Part shown: positions 21,710-31,052 of the stretch, in pieces | Layout of the letters: each line of letters opens with the position of its first letter | Numbering within the stretch: the first letter of the stretch is position 1 | Origin: Gnetum montanum | Taxonomy: Eukaryota; Streptophyta; Gnetopsida; Gnetales; Gnetaceae | NCBI GenBank assembly: GCA_015680685.1 | Contig: MNCI01004329.1 | Span: forward strand, 201,996 to 265,995 | Direction of reading: 5' to 3' | Length of the DNA: 64,000 nucleotides | Notes under the pieces: model-generated | Seen by the model: only the letters and a program-made list of their open reading frames with translations | The model's database searches: none | What the model was told of the DNA's origin: nothing | Translations under genes and position numbers: made by a program

Positions 21710-24502
21710 TTATGGAAGGTGGATTTCTTGATGTATCGATGAGGAAACGACTCGTTGTTGCGCTAGCCAAGGTATACCAAGAATCATGTTGAAACTGGGC
21801 ATCTCTTCTATGATAGTGAACTCTACGCTGGTGGGGAATTGTTCACCTGCCACAAAGGCTAAGTTAGTCATGCCCTTGACTGTGACACGTGATCCGTTGA
21901 AGGATTTTAGACACGTGGTTTCTGTTAGCATGATCTTGTCTGCCATGCCTACTTTGTCGATGACAGAATATAGAACTACGTTTCTTGTTGTGCCATCATC
22001 AACATGCACTCTGCGAATGGTACATTTCCCAACACGTATGCTAATCAACAATGGAGTTGTTGTGACCTCCCCTCGTTCGGGGTTGACTTTAACTGCATCG
22101 TCGCAGAAAGCTAAGGTGTTTGAACCCAATCCTTGTGGTGTGTGTTGTGAAATCGTTGCACGAATGGATTCCATGTTAGCAGGGATGTCCTCTGTAATAG
22201 GAATGGATGCTAATGTTTGCGCTAAGGCTTTGCGATGAGCTGATGATGTCATGACCAGGTCGTACAAGCTCATGGTTGCGTTCTTTTGTTTGAGCGTTTA
22301 TTTCACCTGGGCCAGTGTAGCTACAAAGTCTATGTTGTTTGTCGTTGTATTGGTTGCCTCTATATGGGTCAAGGGCTTGGGCCTAGTTTTTTTGGGATTA
22401 GGGGCAGGGCCCCCCAACGTTTGGTTGTTGCTTGCTTGGTGTGGCTTTTGTTTCAGCTATGGATGTTGTTCGTTGTTCATTTGTCCTCTTCTATTGTCAT
22501 TTGGTAGGCTTACCCGTGTTGTTGGCAAGGTTGACTCTTGAGGAGAAGAGGTTGAGAGATGACCTACAGTTGGGCTTAGGGTAGGTAAGGGGCCATTGCA
22601 TGGTGGCACCTTTATGACAAATGGTAGTTTGGGAGGAGTCGTTGGTGTTTGACTAGCTTGTTGTGGCACCTTGATGATGAAAGGTTTCTTTATGGTTGTG
22701 GTCGGTGCATCGTGCCAGTTTAACATCTTAGCAGACAATTGTGGTGGTACTTTGACCATGAAAGGTGTCGTCGGTGCTCTAGGTGGCACCTTGATGACAA
22801 TGGGAGGCCCCTTACTCGTGGAGGCAGAGGAGATTGTTGCATTGCTAGGAGGCACATGGATCACAAAAGGTTTCCGTACAGGTTTGGGGTTGCTTCCTAT
22901 GCTAATGGAGTTTATGACATATGAGGCATCATCTGTCCTAGGTTGACTCAGGGTGTTGATGTTGAGTTGGCCCCGTTCTATCATTGTTTGAAGATCATCC
23001 TGTAAGGCACGACAATTGTTGGTATTATGACCGGACATCTAGTGGTAGTGATAGAATTGATCTAACTTGAAGTGTCGTGGGACCAGGGGCTCGTTTGGTG
23101 CTACTAAGATGGGGTTTCTCAGTAGCTCGCAGTACCTATCATGTCGACAATGAGCATTCTCCACTATGTGTTTGTATTGGATTTGCCCGGCTTTAAGGAG
23201 TTTCTCTAGTAGTTCAGAAGGTCACACAAGTAGCAATGTATACTTAGAGCGATCCTTGCGCTGAGAGTTGGAAGGTGGTGTGGCCCGTGTTGTTGTAGGT
23301 GGGTTGGTACATGTGTTTGTTGTTTTTATGCTTGCAGCTACAGTTTCCGTTGTTGTATATTGTTTGGCAATGTGTTAGTTCATGTAAGCCACATAGGTGG
23401 GATCATTACTGGTTTTTGCAGCTTGTTCAATGTTCTTGATCTGCGTGAAAGCTTGGTTCAACGTTTGAGCACTTAGGTAGTACAATTTTAACTTAACGAA
23501 GTCATTCACAGCTCCCTTTAGAATTGTAAGCAAATACGTTTCAGGGATGAGCTCATGAAGTTCATTAAGGGTTCTGCTCCATCTTTGGATAAATTTTTGT
23601 ACAAGTTCAAGTGGTGCTTGTCTCACCTATATCAGAGTGTCTAGTGTTACTTCAGGCTTTAGGTTGTACTTAAACCTAGTAACGAACTGATGTAATAGAT
23701 CCTCAAGAGAGGATATGGAGTTACATGGTAAGGCTCGGTACCAATCTAAGGCTACGCCCATTAAGGACATAGCAAACACGTGCAAGATTACGTGGGGCCA
23801 AGCTTGAAGTAATAGAGTTTCTGATCGAAATGTGACTAAGTGAGCATTCAGATCTCCCTTCCCATTGTACTTGGTTAACTGGGGCAGTGTGATTCCCTTG
23901 GGTAAAGCTAACGGTGGCATTGAAGAGTTAATTGGATCATCGTGGTAGAAGTCCAGTACTTTAACTACTTCGGTGTTGGCTTTTTTGAGGTGCTTTACCT
24001 CGTCAGCTAACGCTTGCATCCATCGTTTTGCCTCTACCCACTCTTGAGCGGTAGGTAGATTAGTTGGTTGGGGAGATTGTTGGGTTGTCATTTGTTGCTG
24101 TGGAGCAACGCTCAAAGTTGTGGTTGCGGGGTGTGGCACATTGAAGTGAGTGGGTTGCTGAATAAGGGGTATGGTTCCTTGCCTAGCCACAAACTGTGAA
24201 GTGACACCCTGAGTATGTGGGGCCGATGTAATGAAAGTGGCCCCATGTGTTTATATGTGCGGTATGTACTGGGTGGAGATGGGTGTGGGTAGTCCATGTC
24301 GAGACAGTGATACTTGTGTGCTTGTTGACACTTGGTGAGTGGTCGTCTGTCCCATGCAAGGTTGGAATGATAGGTTCACGTAGGCATAGGGACTGAGGAT
24401 GTGGTATGAATCCTTAGGTTCAGATTGTGCCTCGAAGTCATCTACATCATGTTGGTTTTGGGGCTCCTCAGTGGATCACCATGAGTTTTGGCTCCTTGCC
24501 AT
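21710..24502 (-). pseudogene. gag-protease of element 1
   Basis: One reading frame of 930 codons with about eight stops and apparently no frameshift. N-terminal Pro/Gln-rich region; capsid region LDFYHDDPINSS...LPQLTKYNGKGD.NAHLVTF...LLQAWPHVI (23980-23800); LHQFVTRFKYNLKPEVTLDTL; FIQRWSRTLNELHE; the Tat-type gag tail HFKLDQFYHYH.MSGHNTNNCRALQDDLQ (23090-22980). Five proline-rich repeats follow (PFVIHVPP, PIVIKVPP, PFMVKVPP, PFIIKVP, PFVIKVPP; 22900-22580). Protease region 22273-21710: VHVDDGTTRNVV in place of DSG/DTG, and MILGIPWLAQ. The D-D-G active site is also seen in element 2. In a live element this would make particle protein and its protease. Confidence 0.85.
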
Positions 24503-24520
24503 AAGGAGTTGGGAGATGAG

Positions 24521-24730
24521 TCAGTGGTGAGGCTCCGAAAGGGGGATGATGTCATGTACAAAAGGGACGAATTCATGATAGCCCATGTATATGCGCTCAT
24601 AGTTTCGTTTTGCCTCTTGTTCTATCGTGTCAAGGGGAAGGTTTGCCTGAATCTTCACATAGATAAAGTTGTACTATTCCTGTGTGAGGATTATGAAGGT
24701 GCGTGCGTTAGAGTTCTGAGATGACTCCAT
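24521..24730 (-). CDS. Small upstream ORF before gag (element 1)
   Basis: MESSQN..., about 69 codons, with one in-frame TAG (24670s), ending with a TGA 18 bases before the gag ATG. Element 2 has the same ORF at 39485-39811 (shared blocks: MESSQ, TPEQYNFIYVKIQANLP, AKR.YE, DIIP), also ending just before gag. It is conserved in sequence and place; function unknown. It could be an ORF0-like leader peptide or a former N-terminal part of Gag. Confidence 0.55.
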
Positions 24731-25117
24731 GGTGATGTGTGATGGGGAAGCGTACGGGCTGGCTAACAAGTGCCGAGTGTGTTTCGAGCTAAGTGTGCAG
24801 CATGACTAGACTGCAACGTGTGCAGCGTGACTAACTGTCCATGAAAACTATTAGCATGTGAAAGCTAAGTATAAAGTTCTCCTAAGTGTCCAGCGTGTCA
24901 AGCTAGCAGCGTGTGAACACTGAAAATTTTTCTAAGTGTCCAACGTGTGAACACTAAAAATTTTTCTAAGTGTCCAGCGTGTACAGCGTAAACGAGAGAA
25001 AATTTGGCTAAGTGTTGTCAGCGTATACCGTGTAAATGGCAAAAAAATTGGCTAAGTGTTCGAATAGCGTATACAACGTAAACAGGTGAACAGCGTATGA
25101 ACGCTGGATGTGGCGCA
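24731..25117 (-). other. Leader of element 1 with CAGCGT/CTAAGTGTCC repeats
   Basis: Noncoding. AATTTTTCTAAGTGTCCAGCGTGT-type repeats recur several times (24900-25070). The motif CACTTAGAAAAATTT is also frequent in the LTR of element C (35840-36190) and at 49680-49800. Confidence 0.55.
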
Positions 25118-25600
25118 AACTTGAGAGAGCAAAACACAGATCTGCGATGTTTGAGTGTAGATCTGCAGTCGCAGAGGGTAGATTTGCAGTCGCAGGGTGC
25201 AGATCTATAGCCACAGAGGGTAGATCTTAGAGAGCAAAACGTAGATCTGCAATGTTTGAGCGCAGATCTGCAATCACAAGGTGCAGATCTGTAGTCACAG
25301 AGCGCAAGTCTGAGAGAGCAAAGTGCAGATATGCAATGTTTGAGTGTAGATCTGGTGGAACGGAGTGTAGATCTGCAGTCACGGGGTGCAGATCTGTAGT
25401 CATAGAGTGCAAATCTGCTGTCACAGGGTGTAAATCTGCAATCACAGGGCATAGATCTGTGATAGCCAAACACAGATCTAAGAGGGCAAAATGCAGATCT
25501 GGAATGTTCGAGTGCAGATCTAGCAGATTAGGATGTAGATCTGCAATCACAGGGTGCAGATCTACAGTCACAGAGGGTAGATCTAGGATAGTAAGATGCA
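25118..25600 (-). repeat. 21-bp tandem array, 23 units, next to the PBS of element 1
   Basis: Units begin GATCTG and keep an exact 21-bp register from 25118 to 25600 with no indel (checked at 25139, 25160, 25181, 25202, 25223, 25244 and 25580). Unit types recur in order (AGAGAGCAAA, GCAATGTTTGAG, GCAATCAC, GTAGTCAC), giving higher-order periods of four units or more. Because 21 is divisible by 3, long ORFs appear in both strands here (25018-25473, 25227-25880, 25252-25677). I treat them as by-products. Confidence 0.9.
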
Positions 25601-25616
25601 GATTTAGGAGAAAAAT

Positions 25617-25635
25617 GGCCCTCCTTCTAGTGCCA
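25617..25635 (-). promoter_or_regulatory. Primer binding site, element 1
   Basis: The minus strand reads TGGCACTAGAAGGAGGGCC, five bases (GAAAA) after the 5' LTR end. Element 2 has TGGCGCTAGAAGGAGGGCC after GTTTT. The tRNA is not assigned. Confidence 0.8.
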
Positions 25636-25640
25636 TTTTC

Positions 25641-27617
25641 TGTACCGTCTGAAATCGTTGGTGCAAGGTTGGAATGAAACAAACACTGAGAGACCTTCGA
25701 AAGAAATACAGAAGACCCTACCTTCGCTTGAGGGCAAGCTGGAATGGATGAAGGCAGAGTTCCTTGAATGGTCCGCAAGTGGATCAAACAAGGACTTCCC
25801 CAACATACACACTTTGCAATGCATTGGGTTATACGTAAACGATGCACATTAAACGTAAACCGTAACGTAAACAAGCACAATAACGTAAATGAGAATGTAA
25901 ATGTAAACTGGAAAAAAAAAAGAAAACTACAATAAATATGGGCAAAATGTAAATTTTTTTGTATTGAAAAATGATTACAGTGTGCACCAATCAGAACGTA
26001 GTTGTGGATTGATCACAAGGCGGACATTTAGCCCTGGTGGGTGATGGCGGGTGCTAGAAGATGTAGGTTTTGGGCTGCAGGAAAATGCAGCGTCCAAGTT
26101 TGATGCCCAGTGTACGAAGGTTGATGCCCAGATCTCCTAAGTGTCCAGACTCCAATTTTTTGTGTCTATTTGTAAAAATTGCCAACCCCGATCTAGTGAA
26201 AAATCAGGGTTTTTATAAGATCTTGCGCATTAGATTCAGATCTGGAAGGAGATGACTGGCTATGAGGTGAGAAAAATTCAGATCGAGAGACAAGTGGTGC
26301 ATTGACCAAGTACAGGATATGTTACGACTGTACAGCGTGTAGCGTATGAGATTGGGTGTCAACCTCAGCGTACAGGCTCAACATCAACCTCAGCGTACAA
26401 GCTCAGCATCAACCTCATGAACTGCCATGTTGGATGTCTAACTATGTATGGTGCTTGCCCCTTAATGTCTGAGTGTTGCTGATCCTCCAGGGTGTTTGGA
26501 TGCCGATTTTGATTTCATTTTGATGCAGTTTTGGGCCTGTTTTTGGTGGTGTACGTTGGGCTATACGCTGGCTAGCGTACAGCAACATGTACCTAGCATA
26601 CACACTTGAAAATGCATCGTTTCAAGGTCAAAACTTGATTTTTAGGTGCCTGTGATGATGCCCAATAGTTGCCCTACCTCTAGGAGTCAATTTCAGGTGA
26701 AAATCTTCCTCTTTGGTGCCTGTTTTGGGCCGTTTTTGGTGGTGTACGCTGTGCTATACGTTGGCCAGCATATAGCAAGATGTACCCAGCGTACACACTT
26801 GAAAATGCATCATTTCAAGGTCAAAACATGCTTTTCCAGTGCTTGTGATGATGCCCAATAGTTGCCCTACCTCTAGGAGTCAATTTCATGTGGAAATCTT
26901 GCTCTTTAGTGCCTTTTTTGGGTTGTTTTTGGTGGTATGTTGGACTATATGATGGCCAGCGTACAGCAAGATGTACCTAGCGTACACACTTGAAAATGCA
27001 TCATTTCAAGGTCAAAACTTGATTTTCAAGTGCCTATGATGATGCCCATCAGTTGCCCTACCTCCAGGAGTCAATTTTAGGTGAAAATCTTGCTCTTTGG
27101 TGCCTATTTTGGGCTATTTTTGGTGGTGTATGTTGGCCAGCGTACAGCAAGATGTACCCAGCATACACACATAAAAANCCAGCGTACAGCAAGATGTACC
27201 CAGCATACACACATAAAAATGCATCATTTAGTGCCCAAAACTTGATTTTTAGCAGGTTGAGAGCTATTGGGGACCTTGGGGAAGGTCCTGGGGGATCTAG
27301 ATGCTCAATTTTGGCATGTTTTGGCTCATTTTTGGGGCCCAAAAGTTGCTATACGCTGGCTTGTACGCTAGCCAACGTATAGCTCAGCATGTAGAGTGTA
27401 TACTTGGTCAATCCCAAGTATTTTGGATCCAAAACATGAAGTTCCTGATGTCAGATGTTGATGTAGTGACTTGTGGGTCTTGGGGAACTCTTTCTTGTTC
27501 AATTATGCTCCATTTGATGCTGTTTTTAAGGCTTTCAAGCCTGGTCATGCTGGGAACCAACATGACTTGGCTCAATTTCTGTCTACAAGTGTTAGCCAAA
27601 ATTTTTGTGGTGTTTCA
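25641..27617 (-). repeat. 5' LTR of element 1 (1,977 bp)
   Basis: Pairs with 17064-19592. TATA box on the minus strand (TATAAAAACCCTGATTTTT, 26203-26217). It has four 193-bp units (markers at 26586, 26779, 26970, 27151). The 27137-27219 stretch contains an N-join duplication. Confidence 0.9.
27137..27219. other. Single-N assembly join with duplicated 41-bp flanks
   Basis: 27137-27177 and 27179-27219 are the same 41 bases around N 27178; one copy is likely artefact. Confidence 0.85.
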
Positions 27618-28855
27618 CACCTCATCCTAGAGGGGTAACTAGAAGTAGCTTAGGTGAACAATCAATGCTTAGCTGCAGAGGTTGCCCAACTGAGGGCCCA
27701 ACTTGCTGACCTAGCGATAAGCAACCATCAAGTCACCATAGATGAAGCTCTTTAATAGCTTCAAATCAAGCTCCAAAACATCGAGTACAAGTAGGAGTTG
27801 GTGACCTTTGACACGTCCTTAGTGGATGGGTGTTCCTATTATCTCAATAAGGACCTGACAAAGGTTCACCAGGAGAATGTTGGGTTGACCGTTGAGGCTC
27901 ATCGCCTGTGCAATGTTAGTCTCGAAAATCAATAAATAAAGGATTTCATCCACCAACAACAGGAGGAACTAGCTAGGGTAAACACCGATGTAAGAAGATT
28001 GGCTACCAAAAATCCCAAACTGTCAATGCAGGAAGTCCGAGCCTTGCGATAAAAGATAGCCATTGAAATTGCTGCTTGGAAGAATGAGGCCCTCAAGTTT
28101 CAACAAGTGAAAAATCACTATAGGGACCAAGTGGGATTGCAAAAAGAAATTAATGAAAAAGAAATCCAAGTTGTAAAGGCTAAGATGAATCAAGATCCAA
28201 TAGCTCAAGGAAGGAGGTGAGATGTGGCAACCCATATTTGATGGATTAAATGCCTACAACCAAGCTGAGATTCATCTTAAGGAGCTGTATATTGAAGAAA
28301 TGAATGAATACATAGAGCTAGCCAACCTTCATTATGCAAACCTAGCCATGCTTACAACTGGAAGGCCACGGTCAGACCTTGAGAAGCAAGTGACCACCTC
28401 GTATTTGTTATACGAGGGCAAGTTTAAGATGCATAAGGAGACAAAGCAAAAGCTAGAAACAGCAAATGTAGAACTCAAAGTTCTACACACCCACTTTGAA
28501 GGGCAACGCTTTGTTGCTGAAAACTTGGCTCAACGAATGGATGAGTACCAGCAGCTACAAGCATCAGTCCAAGAATTTGACATTGAATGGCCTAGTTCAT
28601 CAATTTAAAGGAGCTCTTCCCTACACTTCCATGTCCTTGGAATGTTCCTATTCTGGCACACATTGGTGAAGCCACTTGGATTGTGAACGACCCCAGAAGT
28701 AAAGAAGACAAAATGAGGGCTCTGTTGGAAGCTTTCTAATTACCTCCAGAAGTTACAATAGTTGCAGGATAGCCACAACCATCACCTCAACCACCACATG
28801 CACCTAAAGCTGATGAGGGCCTGTCAGAACCACCACCACCAAGAACTGTATGATC
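27618..28855 (+). pseudogene. ORF3 of element B, C-terminal coiled-coil part
   Basis: Continues the frame broken at 17058: after removing element 1 and one CACCT copy, the codons run on as ...KGKHL / ILEG.... Coiled-coil-like text: LAAEVAQLRAQLADLAISN, LTVEAHRL, LATKNPKLSMQEVRALR, EIAAWKNEALKFQQVKNHYRDQVG, KEINEKEIQ. After a frameshift near 28215 it continues WQPIFDGLN... and EYIELANLHYANLAMLT (28222-28608), matching copy A (EYMGLANLCYANLAMLT). A Pro-rich tail (28740-28855) may end the protein. Confidence 0.7.
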
Positions 28856-29089
28856 TTCTTTAGCAACTTTGGCATCTCAGTAGGTTGTGCATCCATTGTA
28901 GTCAAGGTGTTCAATTTTGTTATCCATGAACACCCAAATTTTGTAATTTCTTCCATACACTTAGGCACTTGCTGTATTGTTAGCGTCAATAGGTGTCTTG
29001 AGATGTTTTGCTATGTGTGTCGCTAGTCACCTCATACCTTCCAAATTGTAATAAACTTGAGGATGTGTTTTCACTCAGTCGTGGGGGTA
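28856..29089 (+). other. 3' end of element B with polypurine tract
   Basis: About 220 noncoding bases, then CAGTCGTGGGGGTA (29076-29089) directly before LTR start TGATGAAGC. AATAAA-like ATAATAAAC is near 29049. Confidence 0.75.
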
Positions 29090-29982
29090 TGATGAAGCAT
29101 CCAGTCACTACGTCAACTAGGTCATGTTGACAAAGCCTCATTAACGCGGCCACATTGACATGACCTCATCGATGCATCTTTCCAAGCGTTGATCTGGCCT
29201 CGTCAACGCAGAGTCCATTTTTGGCTATAAATATGCATGCACCCACCACATGTACGGCATCTTATGTTCAAGTTGTAGCAAAGCTCTTGTAGCTTATCTT
29301 TATGAAAGTTAGAATATTTCCTAAGTGCCCATAGCAAGAGTTTGAAGAGTGTATGGCTCTTTATTCGAGTGCTAATGTACCTGAGCCCATTGGTGTGACC
29401 GACAATAAAGACAAGCTTTTTGAACATTCCTTGCAACATTTGGATTAAACTACTTAAGCATTGAAATGTTTTAATATTTTAACATTTTAATAATTCTAAA
29501 AGCTTTTATTATTATAACTTTACAGTTACAGTCCTTTTTATAGTTTATGAGAACCATAAGCATGACCATCTCGAACATATATCTGACACTTGGCAACTCA
29601 GTGATGCCTAACATCTAGTAATCCAATAGTGGTTAGGACATGCTCAAGATGTGCATGGAGGATGGAATCAGTTGTTTATACTAGGGATAGTTAAGAGGTA
29701 GAATAGAGCAATCGTAAAATTATATAGGTTTTCATTTGCTACACTAGAAGAATTATACTTTAAAGATAAAAAGAAAACTTATAAAAATCAATGGCCTCAG
29801 TCTCACTCAACCATCATTTTAGATCATAAGTGAGGTTGGGAAGACAATGACCGCTCTAACTGAGGTTTTGCTAGCTAGAATTCTATGTACATAAGTGCTT
29901 GTAGTCTTCAAAATTCAACCAGGTCGCACGTGAATGCTCATGATTCATATGGTTGGACGTAGGGGTACCTTTCCACTCATCA
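29090..29982 (+). repeat. Second LTR of element B
   Basis: 893 bp, TGATGAAGC...CACTCATCA. It has a PPT before it and a PBS after it, so it served both as 3' LTR of the ORF3-bearing unit and 5' LTR of the truncated unit. TATA at 29226-29233. Confidence 0.88.
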
Positions 29983-30635
29983 TTGGCGTCGTTGCTAGGG
30001 AATGTTAGTCTTTGGTACACTATCTAGCCTTAGCATGATCACTTTCCTTGTTGGAACGGACCTATTACATCAAAATGTACTCACACTAAACAACTTAGGT
30101 AAGAGTATGGTACACTAAGTTATTTGTTGTTTAACACTAATATGGCTTCTTCTCATAGGTGAGACAAATCCAACCCACTAATATGTTTAACACTAATATT
30201 GCTCCAAACTCTCACCATATTGGGCATTTAGGACCGAGTTGAGGAGTACATGATGGAGGATCACGATTATCGGGACTATCATCCAAATGAGGCATAGTGT
30301 AAGCGAGACCTATAGCAAGCATAACACCATGAACAAGAAAAGGGAAAATAGTCCAACAACCCTTTGTCTCTACTCCCACATCAAAACATCTGATCCCTCA
30401 TACAAAGTAAAGGGTCAAGCAACCCAGAGTTCTAGGATGCTAAGGGATCTCGCGAAGGAGATCATGGCGAAGGTGAAGATGGAAGTGAAGATCAAGGCCA
30501 TCATCATCAGAAAGGAGGTGATCAACACAGTGGTAGTGGTAGTCCTCCCCCCTCATCTCATTCCCTGCTTTCCCCTTTAGCTTCATTAGGTTTTAAATCT
30601 GACTAGAACAATCGTACGAGGGATCGTGATGGGGG
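29983..30635 (+). pseudogene. Truncated second internal region of element B: PBS, leader, gag fragment
   Basis: PBS-like TGGCGTCGTTGCTAGGGAA (29984), a leader parallel to 7634-7775, and a gag ATG at 30142 (MASSHR then stop). Pieces of gag follow (VEEYMMEDHDYRDYHPNEA; TSDPSYKVKGQATQSSRMLRD), with internal deletions. A Glu/Lys-rich and Val-rich tail (30460-30580) has no counterpart in the other gag. The sequence then jumps into an LTR. Confidence 0.7.
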
Positions 30636-31052
30636 TGATCTCGAACATATATTTAACACTTGGCAACCCAATGATGCCTAACATTTGGTAACCAAATAGT
30701 GGTCATGACATGCTTAGGATGTGCACGGAGGATGGGATCGATTTTTTATGCTAGGGATAGTTAAGCGATAGAGTAGAGCAATCATAAAATTATATAGTCT
30801 TTCATTTCCTATACTAGAAGAATTAGACTTTAAAGATAAAAAGAAAACTTATAAAAATCAATGGCCTCAGTCTCACTCAACCATCATTTTAGATCATAAG
30901 TGAGGTTGGGAAGACAACAACTGCTCCAACTAAGGTTTTGCTGGCTAGAATTGTATGTACATAAGTGCTTGCAGTCTTTGGAATTTGATTGAGTCGCGTG
31001 TGAACACTCGTGATTCGTATGGTTGGGCATAGGGGTACCTCACCACTCATCA
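30636..31052 (+). repeat. Partial third LTR of element B
   Basis: Matches the last 415 or so bases of the other two LTRs (CTCGAACATATAT...ACTCATCA). The 5' half, including U3 and TATA, is deleted. Confidence 0.8.

Larger units (their letters stand above)
17059..27622 (-). mobile_element. Element 1: non-autonomous gag-protease LTR retrotransposon (TR-GAG-like)
   Basis: Target duplication CACCT at 17059-17063 and 27618-27622, exact. The element is 17064-27617, bounded by TGTAC...TTTCA on the plus strand. Minus-strand order: 5' LTR 25641-27617, PBS 25617-25635, 21-bp array, uORF, gag-protease 24502-21710, intron with array, mini-exon, second intron with array, 3' region, PPT 19593-19606, 3' LTR 17064-19592. 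There is no RT, RNase H or integrase anywhere inside, so mobility must have depended on a partner. Gag and protease are of the same type as in elements 2 and C (Tat-like). It sits inside ORF3 of element B. Confidence 0.9.

Noticed and set aside
21786-22238. Plus-strand ORF of 150 aa
   Set aside because: Shadow of the protease frame of element 1 on the minus strand.
25118-25600. Long ORFs on both strands (up to about 217 aa)
   Set aside because: A 21-bp period keeps all frames in phase, so long ORFs arise by chance; codons and composition show no domain and the region is the untranslated leader of element 1.
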